In this document: piece after piece, positions 51,068-59,799 of the stretch | How positions within the stretch are numbered: position 1 is the stretch's first letter | Layout: each line of letters begins with the position of its first letter | The notes under the pieces: generated by a model | The model's input: only the letters and a program-made list of their open reading frames with translations | Databases searched by the model: none | What the model was told of the DNA's origin: nothing | Position numbers and translations under genes: made by a program | Source: Bryobacterales bacterium KBS 96 | Lineage (GTDB): Bacteria; Acidobacteriota; Terriglobia; Bryobacterales; Bryobacteraceae | NCBI GenBank assembly: GCA_000381625.1 | Contig: KB906767.1 | Location: 3,057,304 to 3,121,303, forward strand | Direction: 5' to 3' | Length of the DNA: 64,000 nucleotides

Positions 51068-52549
51068 TTACTCATTGCCTGCGGCCAGACGCGCCCATTC
51101 CAGGCCGACACGGCCGGAAGGACGAAGTTTCAAATTCGCCGTCTTCTTACCTACAAGATTCGCAATTAGCGAGTTCCGCAAATTATTCCACTCTCTTACT
51201 CGCGAAACAGGACCTCGCGAAACGGGAATCACCTGCGATAAACGCATGTATGTTCGCCATGGCTTATCCACACGGATCGCTTTCGCCCGGCGTGTCGCCT
51301 GCGCCGAATAAGCTTCGCGATATACCGACGCCAAATCGTGAATATAATCTGCCGGCTGTCCGAAATCGTTAATCAACCGCAGCAGCCCATTCTTCAATTC
51401 TTCGGCATCGGGAAGCCGTTTCCATTCAAGGCTTCGTCCGAACAAATGAAATGTTCCGAGTTCGGTGGATTTGGCGGTCTGAAGTTGTTGGCCGGCTTCC
51501 TCAAATACCGCGATCGGCGAGGCGTCGAGCGAGGGAGCAATTGCCAGCGCCATGCTAATTGTTTTACCCTCGACACCGGCAAACGATTGTAAATTCTGCG
51601 CGGCGAACTTTTCAAAAACACGCTGCATCTCGCGGCCTAGAGCGACTAAGGCGTCCCAGGCGCCAATCACGGCGAAATCGTCGCCTCCGCGATAAAGGAT
51701 ACTAACTCTTCGCCAAAATTCCGGCAGCGTACAGAGCAGCGCTAGCTCTCCGGCGAAGAACTCTTTGAACAGAACCGAAAGCTGAATGTGCTCTTCCACC
51801 GAGTTCGCCTGGCGCAACCGTGCTTCAAAATGGTCCACATCTCCACGTAGAATTGCCCATCGCGGCACTCCATCCGCCGTGCGTGCCACTTCGTCGAGTG
51901 AAGCACGTTCCTGCTCATCGTTACCCGCAAATCTTCGTGGATAAAGAATGCCGTCTTCGTCGGGAGCCATTTGGTCCCGGAGCGGCCAGGTGAACGCGCC
52001 ACCATCGCACCTGAGGAGACCCGGCCGATCGGAAGACCAGCCGATCTGCCCGGCGGTCACCAGCTTTTCACCAAACGCGGCGAAATAACCGGCATGTTCC
52101 GCAGGTTCGGAGGGCTCGAACGGTGCGAACCAACCCACTCCGGAGTTCACGGCGGCAAGGGGAGCCGCCGTTCTTGCCATCATCTCCTCGTCAAGACGCT
52201 TGCGCACGATCGGCCATGGCCCCAGATTTTCGGTGCTGGACCATACAAGTTGGAGTTTGCCGCCGGAGATTTGCGACAGCGCGCCCGCAGCCTGCGTAAG
52301 AAATTCATTTGCCGCCCCAATGGAGTCATCCGTAAGAACAAGGAGAAACTGCTCTCCGCCGCTCGACCCGAGCAGCATGCGGGAAAGCTTCATTTCGGCC
52401 AGAAGGGCGCGGGGCAGAACTTCGCAGATAAGGCTGAGCCATCCGCAGCGCCCCAGCAACTCTGCAAACGGATCGGACCCGGAAAAAGAGGACGAAAGGA
52501 AGCTTTCGCTTCCTAGGAGCTGTGCTTGCAGAAAGACTTGCAACGACAT
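51068..52549 (-). CDS. cas10: Type III-A Cas10 (Csm1) lacking the HD domain
   Basis: Large subunit of the Csm complex, here only 493 residues against about 750-850 normally. The N-terminal HD nuclease domain is missing: the protein starts shortly before the first palm domain (SGGEQFLLVLTDDSIGAANE, about 62-82). No Cys-x-x-Cys zinc site is seen between the palms. The second palm is complete, with AILRGDVDHFEARLRQ and the cyclase motif YRGGDDFAVIG (GGDD at 288-291), and a C-terminal helical domain follows. It should still make cyclic oligoadenylate on target RNA binding but not cut DNA. It heads the operon; 82 bases separate it from the upstream lipoprotein gene, with no clear Shine-Dalgarno at the ATG. 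Confidence 0.9.
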   Translation of the reverse strand: MSLQVFLQAQLLGSESFLSSSFSGSDPFAELLGRCGWLSLICEVLPRALLAEMKLSRMLLGSSGGEQFLLVLTDDSIGAANEFLTQAAGALSQISGGKLQLVWSSTENLGPWPIVRKRLDEEMMARTAAPLAAVNSGVGWFAPFEPSEPAEHAGYFAAFGEKLVTAGQIGWSSDRPGLLRCDGGAFTWPLRDQMAPDEDGILYPRRFAGNDEQERASLDEVARTADGVPRWAILRGDVDHFEARLRQANSVEEHIQLSVLFKEFFAGELALLCTLPEFWRRVSILYRGGDDFAVIGAWDALVALGREMQRVFEKFAAQNLQSFAGVEGKTISMALAIAPSLDASPIAVFEEAGQQLQTAKSTELGTFHLFGRSLEWKRLPDAEELKNGLLRLINDFGQPADYIHDLASVYREAYSAQATRRAKAIRVDKPWRTYMRLSQVIPVSRGPVSRVREWNNLRNSLIANLVGKKTANLKLRPSGRVGLEWARLAAGNE

Positions 52550-52631
52550 GACAGGTCAAAGCGGCCCGCACATAGGCAGGCAGAGGCGTTTCCAGCGGAA
52601 CTTTTACAGGCTAGCACACGATCGGATCGAT

Positions 52632-53108
52632 CTACACCCACGGTACGCGGCCTTCTCTGGTTTGTGGCGAAACGTCTGCCCGGCCGTCCTGATCCTTCAG
52701 CAGCGGGCTGTCGATCCGATACCCGTCGATAACAGGCCGGCCATTTCTAAAATCGATTTCGAACGATTCGGTCGTCTTTCCGTTCGCGTAAACGCAGTGG
52801 TAATCCAGCCGGACCTGTGGGCCGTGGAGCAGGTACAGGACGTTGTAGTTGAAAACCTCGGCGGATTTAAACTCGCCCAACTTCCGGCGCACGCCGTCCT
52901 CATAACGGACAAAATCCTGTTGCGATGTCGATTTGCGCACCGCCGGACCGCACTGGTTATACATCTCTACATATTGTGCGGCGTTATAGTGCCGATGGAA
53001 CCGCTCCACCGCGATCCGTCCGGCCTCGACGTTGCTGCGCGGGTCGCATGAACTACACACAATCAGTACAGGCAGCATCGCCGCCAAAAAAATTCGAGCA
53101 AGTGTCAT
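52632..53108 (-). CDS. Small lipoprotein, possibly NTF2/DUF4019-like
   Basis: 158 residues from the ATG at 53108. A lipoprotein signal (LARIFLAAMLPVLIVCSSC) ends with the lipid-bearing Cys near 20. The mature part starts with a helix (AGRIAVERFHRHYNAAQYVE) and continues as a curved beta sheet (EVFNYNVLYLLHGPQVRLDY, TTESFEIDFRNGRPVIDGYR), resembling the small NTF2-like fold. No residue set suggests enzyme activity. The longer reading to 53315 overlaps the VWA gene and is rejected. It lies 17 bases after the VWA gene and 82 before cas10, in the same direction. Confidence 0.65.
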   Translation of the reverse strand: MTLARIFLAAMLPVLIVCSSCDPRSNVEAGRIAVERFHRHYNAAQYVEMYNQCGPAVRKSTSQQDFVRYEDGVRRKLGEFKSAEVFNYNVLYLLHGPQVRLDYHCVYANGKTTESFEIDFRNGRPVIDGYRIDSPLLKDQDGRADVSPQTREGRVPWV

Positions 53109-53125
53109 TCTGCGGAACGGCGAAT

Positions 53126-54142
53126 TCAGAAGCCGCGCTGCGGGCGATAACCCGGACGAGCGCGGATTTTGTACTTCTTCGCCTGTTCCGAGGTTAACTC
53201 GATCGTAATTTTGCGGAAGCCTTCGTTCGGGTTCGGCTGTGGATAATAAGTCAGCGTGTAACTGTTGCCCAGGTCCTCGCGAATCGATTCGAACGCTTCC
53301 ACCTGCTTCTGCCACGTTTTGGCGAAGTAGCTCTTTCCGCCGGTCTGAGAACTGATGCGCTTGAAAATATTCGCGGAAACTGTGTCCTTGTTGACCTCGT
53401 TTGTCGAGATGACGTAGATCGGAATGCCTTCGTCCTCGGCGACCGCGCGAACATCGTCTGGCGCAACCAGGCTCGCGTTGTCGGGTCCGTTCGAAAACAC
53501 GATGACTACTTTGCGGCCGGGCACTTTTGAAGCATCGCGGAGAGTCAGAAGCAAACAGTTATAGAGCGCGGAATCGTCGCCGGCGACCGCCCTTCGCAAG
53601 CCGGCGATTGCTTCACCCCGATCGCGTTTCAGGGACACAGCGCGGTTCAGGTTCCGACTGTACGTGTAGACGGCGACTGAATCCGCGCGGTCGAGACCGC
53701 GAATAAAATCGGCAATCGCGTCCGAAGCGTAAACAAATCCGCGATACATGTAGTTGCTGGTGTCAAACAGCACGAACACGTTTGTTCCGGTGAATGCGTC
53801 GGAGCGCAACTCGACCGCGGAGGACGGCGTATTAGCCACCGGGACGCCGGCGCGTGGGATGGGCCGCGTGCCGCCATCGTCAAGCACTTGCACCGGCGGA
53901 CGATTGCCTTCCGCGAAAGTAGAAATCTTTTCCGGAATCGTATCTTCGTAGATTCGAAAATCGCTCGGCTTCAGACCGTTCACGTACCGGCCCTTCTTAT
54001 CCGTAACGGTCAGACTCATCACGACCATATCGACCTTCACTCGAAAGGTAGGCCGCTCGTCATCCTGTGCCTGTGCGCGAAGATAAAAGGCGCCTCCGGT
54101 GGCGAGTAAGAGGGCGCTGGTTATTGTAATGAAAAATCTCAC
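53126..54142 (-). CDS. Secreted VWA-domain protein, 'VWFA-related Acidobacterial domain' type
   Basis: 338 residues with a Sec signal peptide (about 1-24). A conserved N-terminal section (VVMSLTVTDKKGRYVNGLKP, SDFRIYEDTIPEKISTF) precedes a von Willebrand A domain with FVLFDTSNYMYRGFVYASDA at the metal-ion site, where the usual Asp-x-Ser-x-Ser reads DTSNY and is therefore incomplete. The end is beta-rich (SYTLTYYPQPNPNEGFRKIT). This arrangement is the family described as expanded in Acidobacteria, which supports the phylum assignment. A role in periplasmic protein-protein contact is likely. It follows the 1137-residue gene by 10 bases. Confidence 0.88.
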   Translation of the reverse strand: MRFFITITSALLLATGGAFYLRAQAQDDERPTFRVKVDMVVMSLTVTDKKGRYVNGLKPSDFRIYEDTIPEKISTFAEGNRPPVQVLDDGGTRPIPRAGVPVANTPSSAVELRSDAFTGTNVFVLFDTSNYMYRGFVYASDAIADFIRGLDRADSVAVYTYSRNLNRAVSLKRDRGEAIAGLRRAVAGDDSALYNCLLLTLRDASKVPGRKVVIVFSNGPDNASLVAPDDVRAVAEDEGIPIYVISTNEVNKDTVSANIFKRISSQTGGKSYFAKTWQKQVEAFESIREDLGNSYTLTYYPQPNPNEGFRKITIELTSEQAKKYKIRARPGYRPQRGF

Positions 54143-54152
54143 GGCTGCATCC

Positions 54153-57100
54153 CTAATTGCTGGCTTGATTTACACCGCGTAGTAGAGCCTGTTCGGCTCC
54201 GCTGTGCTGCCGCGCGTTCTGCCCCACTGTTCTCAGTGAACGCAGCAAAGCGGGCCAATCCTCAAGATGAGTAGCAAAAATGTTTTCTATGGTCGCTTCG
54301 GTCCACTTGGGCACATACACGTCAAGCTGATTTGCGGGGACACCCAGTTCGTCGGCCAAACTTGCGTAATAGAAGCCGTTCGATTCCCAGGTTTCGGCAA
54401 GCAGGCGGCTCGAGTACCCCATAAGAGTGGGGAAGGTCCGCAAATACAGCAGGCAAGGACGGTACGAATGAGTCAGCGTGGGCTTCGGGGTGCCAAAGGT
54501 CGCTCCGATGGCGGCCCGACTGAGAGCGGGGTCATCCGAGGCGCGCAAAGTCGCAATTTCGAGCGAAGCAACGTCGACGGGCGCGTCCGCCAAAGCGGCG
54601 TCCGTCGAGAGCGCGTATAGTTCCGATGGCAGCACTTGTACGCGCGCGCCGGCGTAGTCACCCGCGCTCAAACGCTCCTCAATTTGCTCAAGCCGGGCTG
54701 GACTCGCGAACCGCGATAGCGAATGCATTACTTTCGTTTCAAGGTTTGGGTCAAGCCCGGATTCGGCCAGCAGGTCTTCGCCGCGCCGCAGGTGCAAAGC
54801 TACCCAGCGGATCTGGTCGGGCTTTACGTGTTGCCAGCGCGAAATGGTTACATCGACCATAATTTGCGGGACCAGGTCTCCCCAGATCAAAGCCTGCTCG
54901 CGCGTGGGTGTCAGAAAGTTCTGCTCCGCTTCCGCCATTGCATAGGGCAAGGAAATCAACGATCCCATAAGCCGCCCGCCCGCGCTCGCCGGCCAGCCGT
55001 TCCCGACGATTTCAGTCGGCCGCCACGCCATCGATAAACCCTGCGCGCCAATGAAATCGTGATTTCGGACAAATAGCGGGTTCGTGAAAATTAGCTGCGC
55101 CCCCGGCGGCGAATAGTAGGCATAGAGCATGCCGACCAGCGTGTCCCTCACAAGCGGAGTCAGTTTGCCGCGTATGTCCTTTTTCTCCGGCGCTACTTTA
55201 GCCAATTCCTCAAGGTCGAGTTTCCGCTCCTGATTGATGTGGCGCTCGCTCCAATACCCAAGGGATAAGAGATTACGTTCTTCGCTGCTCAACGAGTTGC
55301 GCAACGATTCCGCCTCTTCGAAGCGCAGCAATTCGTTTTCGACCGGCGTCAGAGCCTTTTTAACGCCCGTACCCGAATTGAGCGCGTCCGCAATCGCGTA
55401 AATCTGATCGAGGGGAATCAATCTTTGCGCGTCAAGCACATGAAGAAAATTCTCCGCCGGTCCGGGATTATCGCTGTTCATTCTAGGCCGTCCAACCAGC
55501 AAGTCCACCATGCGGTCTTGGGCAAGGCCGGCAGCCGGAGCATGCGCAGCCCTCAGCAGAACCTGAATACCCGAACGGTCCGCATCGAACACTTCAGCCG
55601 ATTCCCGCACCTTGAGGAAAGGTGACAGTAGAGCCGAGAAGCTCTTGTCCTGCTCGCCGGCCGGAATGGCGCCTTGGCGGCAAAGGATCTCCCAAAGCCC
55701 GATTAACGCCTGCTCGGACCCGATGGAGTCGGCGCGGACTAATGTGTCGTGAATCTCCGCCGAGCCGCTCACCGAGTCCAGAAACATGTTGATCGACGGC
55801 TCACTCAGCGTGGGCGAGTCGGCAAACAACGAATATTGCGCCCCGGCCGATCGCCACATCACCGCAAGTCTCTTTGCCAGCTCCGGCGAAATCGGATGAG
55901 TCCGGTTCCGGTCGACATCATTCAGAGCCAGAAAAATATGCAACGGCTCGTTCTCGACCGATTTCCGGCAGAGAGCGAACAACGCTTCGAGAACATCGTC
56001 CGGAGCCTTCCACGAGGGCGCCGATTTCGATAGCTTGCTGTCGTATTTTCCACGCGGGTGTTTAATGAACAAATTCTTCCAGACCACGATGCCGCCGGGA
56101 ATATGGGGTTGTCCATCGGCATCCAGGCGCAACGACGTAGTCAACAGCAGCAGGTCCGTACTCGAACGGAACACCGGGCGCGCCGGTCCGGGCGTCGTCA
56201 CCTTGCCGCGTATCGCGTCATAGAATCTCCGCATTCGTTCGGGTTGCAACAGGTACTCCGTCGCGGGCGTATCAATCCGGGCCAGCGCGTCGAAATAGCT
56301 CGCCAGCCATCCGTCGTCCGTTTCGATCAGCTTCCGGTAAAACTCAGCTCCCTTCGAAGGAGAAGCGCCGGCTAGTTCAGTCCAGGCTCTCGGCGAACCC
56401 GGAACGGAAGCCACGCCGTTCTTTATCTCGAACATGCTGCCGAAGAAATCGAGAACCGGCGCGTAGAGTTTCAGTTGCGACACCGAGATCTTCTTTCGCA
56501 TCGCGTCGGCAGTCTGGCTGTCGAGTTTGGAAAGCCCCAGGTATAAACGGCAAAGCGAAGGATCGTTCAGAAACGCGTCGATCAGGTCCGGCCGGCTCTC
56601 CTTCGACCCCAACGCGCTTAGCCAGTAGCTCGGGCCATACAACACGGGGATCGGCGTGGGGGCATAGGCGAGTTCGAACTTCCGATTTGCCCGCAAATCC
56701 TGCTCGAGTTCCGATAAGGGGAATGCGGAATCGACAGTGAGAAACGCTTTGCTCGGATTGACGGTTTCCAGCACGACATCGCCGCCGCAGGATCCGCGCA
56801 TGCGATAGCCGAGGATCCGAAGCAAGTCGCCGGTCTGCTCGCTATCGCAACTCGGAATGACGATCTTGTGCGCCGTTCCCGCCATCGTGCTCAGCTCCCG
56901 AGCCTGTGCGAGATATCGGATTACGAGCCGCAAATATTCGGTCTGATCCAGCGACTCGTTAGACGCGATCGCCTGGTAGCCGTTTGTGACCACGTTGCGC
57001 GCGAGCGCCGGCAGCAGGTCTTGGGGAGCCAGATCCGGCGACAGCGCCGCCATGCGGGCGAACGACTGAAGAGGTCCGGGAATGCTGGTGAGACCGTATA

Positions 57101-57566
57101 TTTTGTTACTTGCTTTTTGAGCGACCGGAGCCGCGAGGTCTGTCCCGCCGGCGGCGCGGTATTGCTGTAGATCGGCCTCGAGCGCCTTAGTATTGCCTTC
57201 CTGAAAATCGAGCAGCGTAATCTGGCGTAATGCCAGCCGTCGCTTCTGGGGGTCCTGCTCGTTGGAAGCCCATTCAGCAAATGCCGCTCTCCGGTCGGGC
57301 GAGTTGTGCCGGCTAAGGAATTCTGCGAGGGTGGCTCGGGCTTCGGGGCTTCCCGATTTGACTTGCTCCTCCAGAATCGCTCTGGCGCCGGCAAGGTCTC
57401 CCGCCGATTCATCGCTCTGGGCGGACGCGCGCGGCGATGCCCCCTGAAGTTGTCCCGTTTCCGTAACGAGAATGCCAGTGGCCGGCCCCAGCGCAATGAG
57501 AAACGCTACCACTCTGGTTGACGCCGCTACCTGCTTTACAAGGCGCACAATCCAATTCCCCCTCAA
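54153..57566 (-). CDS. Large secreted protein of unknown function
   Basis: 1137 residues with an N-terminal signal-like helix (STRVVAFLIALGPATGILV). The next 150 residues are Ala-rich helices that look like TPR or Sel1-type repeats (AGDLAGARAILEEQVKSGSP, EARATLAEFLSRHNS). The rest is helical and unassigned, with two notable Cys (PSCDSEQ, RGSCGG). I recognise no catalytic motif. It starts the co-directional group with the VWA protein and lipoprotein (gaps of 10 and 17 bases), so the three may form one exported system. Its coding character is convincing: a long open frame and normal composition. Confidence 0.7.
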   Translation of the reverse strand: MRGNWIVRLVKQVAASTRVVAFLIALGPATGILVTETGQLQGASPRASAQSDESAGDLAGARAILEEQVKSGSPEARATLAEFLSRHNSPDRRAAFAEWASNEQDPQKRRLALRQITLLDFQEGNTKALEADLQQYRAAGGTDLAAPVAQKASNKIYGLTSIPGPLQSFARMAALSPDLAPQDLLPALARNVVTNGYQAIASNESLDQTEYLRLVIRYLAQARELSTMAGTAHKIVIPSCDSEQTGDLLRILGYRMRGSCGGDVVLETVNPSKAFLTVDSAFPLSELEQDLRANRKFELAYAPTPIPVLYGPSYWLSALGSKESRPDLIDAFLNDPSLCRLYLGLSKLDSQTADAMRKKISVSQLKLYAPVLDFFGSMFEIKNGVASVPGSPRAWTELAGASPSKGAEFYRKLIETDDGWLASYFDALARIDTPATEYLLQPERMRRFYDAIRGKVTTPGPARPVFRSSTDLLLLTTSLRLDADGQPHIPGGIVVWKNLFIKHPRGKYDSKLSKSAPSWKAPDDVLEALFALCRKSVENEPLHIFLALNDVDRNRTHPISPELAKRLAVMWRSAGAQYSLFADSPTLSEPSINMFLDSVSGSAEIHDTLVRADSIGSEQALIGLWEILCRQGAIPAGEQDKSFSALLSPFLKVRESAEVFDADRSGIQVLLRAAHAPAAGLAQDRMVDLLVGRPRMNSDNPGPAENFLHVLDAQRLIPLDQIYAIADALNSGTGVKKALTPVENELLRFEEAESLRNSLSSEERNLLSLGYWSERHINQERKLDLEELAKVAPEKKDIRGKLTPLVRDTLVGMLYAYYSPPGAQLIFTNPLFVRNHDFIGAQGLSMAWRPTEIVGNGWPASAGGRLMGSLISLPYAMAEAEQNFLTPTREQALIWGDLVPQIMVDVTISRWQHVKPDQIRWVALHLRRGEDLLAESGLDPNLETKVMHSLSRFASPARLEQIEERLSAGDYAGARVQVLPSELYALSTDAALADAPVDVASLEIATLRASDDPALSRAAIGATFGTPKPTLTHSYRPCLLYLRTFPTLMGYSSRLLAETWESNGFYYASLADELGVPANQLDVYVPKWTEATIENIFATHLEDWPALLRSLRTVGQNARQHSGAEQALLRGVNQASN

Positions 57567-57677
57567 TGTTTGCCTACTCTATCACTTCATTAGCGAGGCG
57601 GCACGGGTTTTTATCCGTCCGAAGCGGCTCTCCGTACTGGTCACGCTTAACCGTCATGTATTCTGTCTCAGAACCCT

Positions 57678-58751
57678 ATGAAACGTCTACTGTTGTTGTT
57701 ATCAATGTGGGCGCTCCCGTTAAGCGCCCAACAGTACAAGATTGCCGTCGTTGGCTTGATCCACGCTCATGCCTGGGGGCATCTGCATGCCATGGTGGAG
57801 GGCCGGGTGGCCAAATTGGTCGGCGTCGCCGAGCAGAATCCCGAACTGGTGGCGGAGGCGAAGAAGGCTGGCGTTCCCGAGAATTTGTTTTATGCCGACT
57901 ACAACAAAATGCTCGATGAAACCAAGCCCGACATCGTCTGGGCGTTCGTTGAAAATAATCGTCATCTGGAGATCGCCAAGGCCTGCGCGCCGCGCCATAT
58001 CAATCTGATTTTCGAGAAGCCTCTAGCGGCCAATTACGTTCAGGCCAAGCAAGTTAAAGCTTTGGCCCAAAAGTACGGGATAAGGGTGATGACCAACTAT
58101 CAGATGGCATGGTGGCCGGCGAATTACGCGGCCAAAGCGGCTGTCGATCGCGGCGATATCGGCAAACCCTGGCGCCTTCACGGAATCGTCGGGCACAGCG
58201 GCCCCGGCTCCAATGGGCCGCGCAACAAATACTTCTTTCAATGGCTGACCGATCCCGAAAAGAACGGCGCCGGCGCCTTGATGGATTTCGGCTGCTACAA
58301 CGCGCTCTGGAGCCTGTGGTATTTCGGAAAGCCGACATCAGTCTACGCAAGGGCGGACCACCTTCGCCCCGATCGCTTCCCGAAGGTGGAGGACAACGCC
58401 GACATTACGCTGAATTATCCGCACGGCGTCGGAATGTTCGAAGCAAGTTGGGATCTGCCGCGCAGCTACCAAGACCTGGAAATCTTCGGCTGGGGCGAGG
58501 ATGGCAAGCGGGGTAGCATTTATATGACGCACAAGGGCGTGGAAGTGCGCCGCGGGCGCGATGTGCAGGAACTTCCGCTGACGCCTCTCTCACCGGACGC
58601 GAGCGAGCCGATCGCTTACATGGTTTCCCGTATCAAGGCGAACGGCCCTATCGAGGGGTTAACGGCGATCGATATCAATGTCGACGTGATCCACATTATC
58701 GATCTTGCAAAGGAATCCATTCGCACTGGCAAGGCGGTGAAGTTTCAGTAG
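57678..58751 (+). CDS. Sec-exported Gfo/Idh/MocA-family oxidoreductase
   Basis: 357 residues with a Sec signal peptide (LLLLLSMWALPLSAQ, cleaved near residue 18). The NAD-binding fold starts YKIAVVGLIHAHAWGHLHAM, then VAEQNPEL. The catalytic lead is NLIFEKPLAANYVQAKQVKA and a later His-containing substrate segment is GALMDFGCYNALWSLWYFG. It should oxidise or reduce a sugar in the periplasm. The Gly motif of the cofactor loop reads GLIHAH instead of GxGxxG, so cofactor binding may be unusual. It is divergent from the 1137-residue gene with 111 bases between. Confidence 0.86.
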   Translation: MKRLLLLLSMWALPLSAQQYKIAVVGLIHAHAWGHLHAMVEGRVAKLVGVAEQNPELVAEAKKAGVPENLFYADYNKMLDETKPDIVWAFVENNRHLEIAKACAPRHINLIFEKPLAANYVQAKQVKALAQKYGIRVMTNYQMAWWPANYAAKAAVDRGDIGKPWRLHGIVGHSGPGSNGPRNKYFFQWLTDPEKNGAGALMDFGCYNALWSLWYFGKPTSVYARADHLRPDRFPKVEDNADITLNYPHGVGMFEASWDLPRSYQDLEIFGWGEDGKRGSIYMTHKGVEVRRGRDVQELPLTPLSPDASEPIAYMVSRIKANGPIEGLTAIDINVDVIHIIDLAKESIRTGKAVKFQ

Positions 58752-58795
58752 CTGAGGTTATTTAGGGCAAACGAGAATTCCCCGCCGGCGCACAC

Positions 58796-59191
58796 TTAGT
58801 TTGCCGGTGGGAAGTTCTCTACGTAGAAGTCTCCGTGCCTGCCGTTGTAGATGGCTTTCCTGCCCGTGAGGTAAACAGAGTAGTCTGTCACACCAGCAGA
58901 CATGATGCGGCGCAAAAACTCCGCATATCCGATTTTTCTCCGTTGAATATCGGTTAGCGCCGATTTCACACCTTCGGTCGAAAACGGCTGGCCCACACAG
59001 GGCGGCTCGGCAAGCGATATCTTTTCCACTTGTACTTCACCGCCCGCGGCATAGTGCGATTTTTCGAGCAATACTAGATCGGCGCGATATCTCTCCACGC
59101 CGGTCTCCAGCATGCGCTTCACCGTTTCGGGAAACGACATCTTCCCTTCCAAGGCCAGGTGCAGGCAATCGTGGAGTACCTTTTGTTCCAT
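58796..59191 (-). CDS. DUF1398 family protein
   Basis: 131 residues, of the small soluble family seen also in E. coli (YbcV type) and phages. Motifs: VERYRADLVLLEKSHYAAGG, IGYAEFLRRIMSAGVTDYSV and YNGRHGDFYVENFP near the end. Function is unknown. AAGGAG lies about 9 bases before the ATG at 59191. A perfect 26-bp palindrome lies 27-52 bases upstream, shared with the divergent MarR gene, so expression is probably controlled by that repressor. Confidence 0.82.
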   Translation of the reverse strand: MEQKVLHDCLHLALEGKMSFPETVKRMLETGVERYRADLVLLEKSHYAAGGEVQVEKISLAEPPCVGQPFSTEGVKSALTDIQRRKIGYAEFLRRIMSAGVTDYSVYLTGRKAIYNGRHGDFYVENFPPAN

Positions 59192-59217
59192 AATCTATTC
59201 TCCTTACGCAAGTGTTT

Positions 59218-59243
59218 CATATTGACAGCATGCTGTCAATATG
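59218..59243. promoter_or_regulatory. Perfect 26-bp palindrome, candidate MarR operator
   Basis: Left arm CATATTGACAGCA (59218-59230) and right arm TGCTGTCAATATG (59231-59243) are perfect mirror complements without a gap. The site sits in the 73-base region between the divergent DUF1398 and marR genes, 21 bases before the marR ATG. MarR dimers bind such palindromes, so repression of both genes is inferred. Confidence 0.8.
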
Positions 59244-59264
59244 GCAGGAAGGTAATAATAGGTA

Positions 59265-59726
59265 ATGCGCCCCAAACCAGCATCCCCGGCCGCGGAAATA
59301 ATTCCGCTCTTTGTAGCGGACGTGTTCCATTTGGCGGGGGCATTTCGCCGCCTCGGTGACCGGATTGCGGAAACCGCTGGGCATACACAAGCGCAGTGGC
59401 AATTGCTGAGCGCGGCATCGGTGGGGCCGCGGACAGCCGCTCAGCTTGCGAGACGCTTAGGATATGCGAGACAGAGCGTGCAACGAACAGCGGACCAACT
59501 CGCCGCCGACGGGCTTGCGCGCTATTCACAAAATCCGGACCATAAGGCCTCACCGCTACTTGAATTAACGGACGAAGGTGTGTCCACGCTAGCGCTTATT
59601 ACAAAAGCCGCGCGGAAATGGCATCTTGCGCTCGCTGCCCAAGTGAATACGGACGAATTGAATATTGCCTTCGCTGTTGTCCGCAAATTGTGCGATGCAA
59701 CGGAGAAGGCGGTGGCTGGACGTTAA
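59265..59726 (+). CDS. MarR-family transcriptional regulator
   Basis: 153 residues with the MarR winged helix: HTQAQWQLLSAASVGPRTAA, then QLARRLGYARQSVQRTADQL (recognition helix), and the wing DGLARYSQNPDHKASPLLEL. N- and C-terminal helices give the dimer interface. MarR repressors usually respond to small phenolics, oxidants or antibiotics; the ligand here is unknown. GGAAGG precedes the ATG. The divergent target is DUF1398, with the operator between. A tandem GTTAAGAAC repeat spans the stop. Confidence 0.92.
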   Translation: MRPKPASPAAEIIPLFVADVFHLAGAFRRLGDRIAETAGHTQAQWQLLSAASVGPRTAAQLARRLGYARQSVQRTADQLAADGLARYSQNPDHKASPLLELTDEGVSTLALITKAARKWHLALAAQVNTDELNIAFAVVRKLCDATEKAVAGR

Positions 59727-59799
59727 GAACGTTAAGAACTATCGGAGCCATCGTTAGGCGCAGCCCGAGGATATGCATAAATAAGGCATACTAGTACAT

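Noticed and set aside
47051-52549. A CRISPR array beside the csm genes
   Set aside because: No set of regularly spaced direct repeats of 20 bases or more was seen on either side of the operon or elsewhere in the window by reading; a repeat finder could check this.
52632-54142. The genes upstream of cas10 as Cas6, Csm6 or CARF effectors
   Set aside because: One encodes a lipoprotein and the other a secreted VWA protein; both carry export signals and neither shows RAMP, CARF or HEPN motifs.
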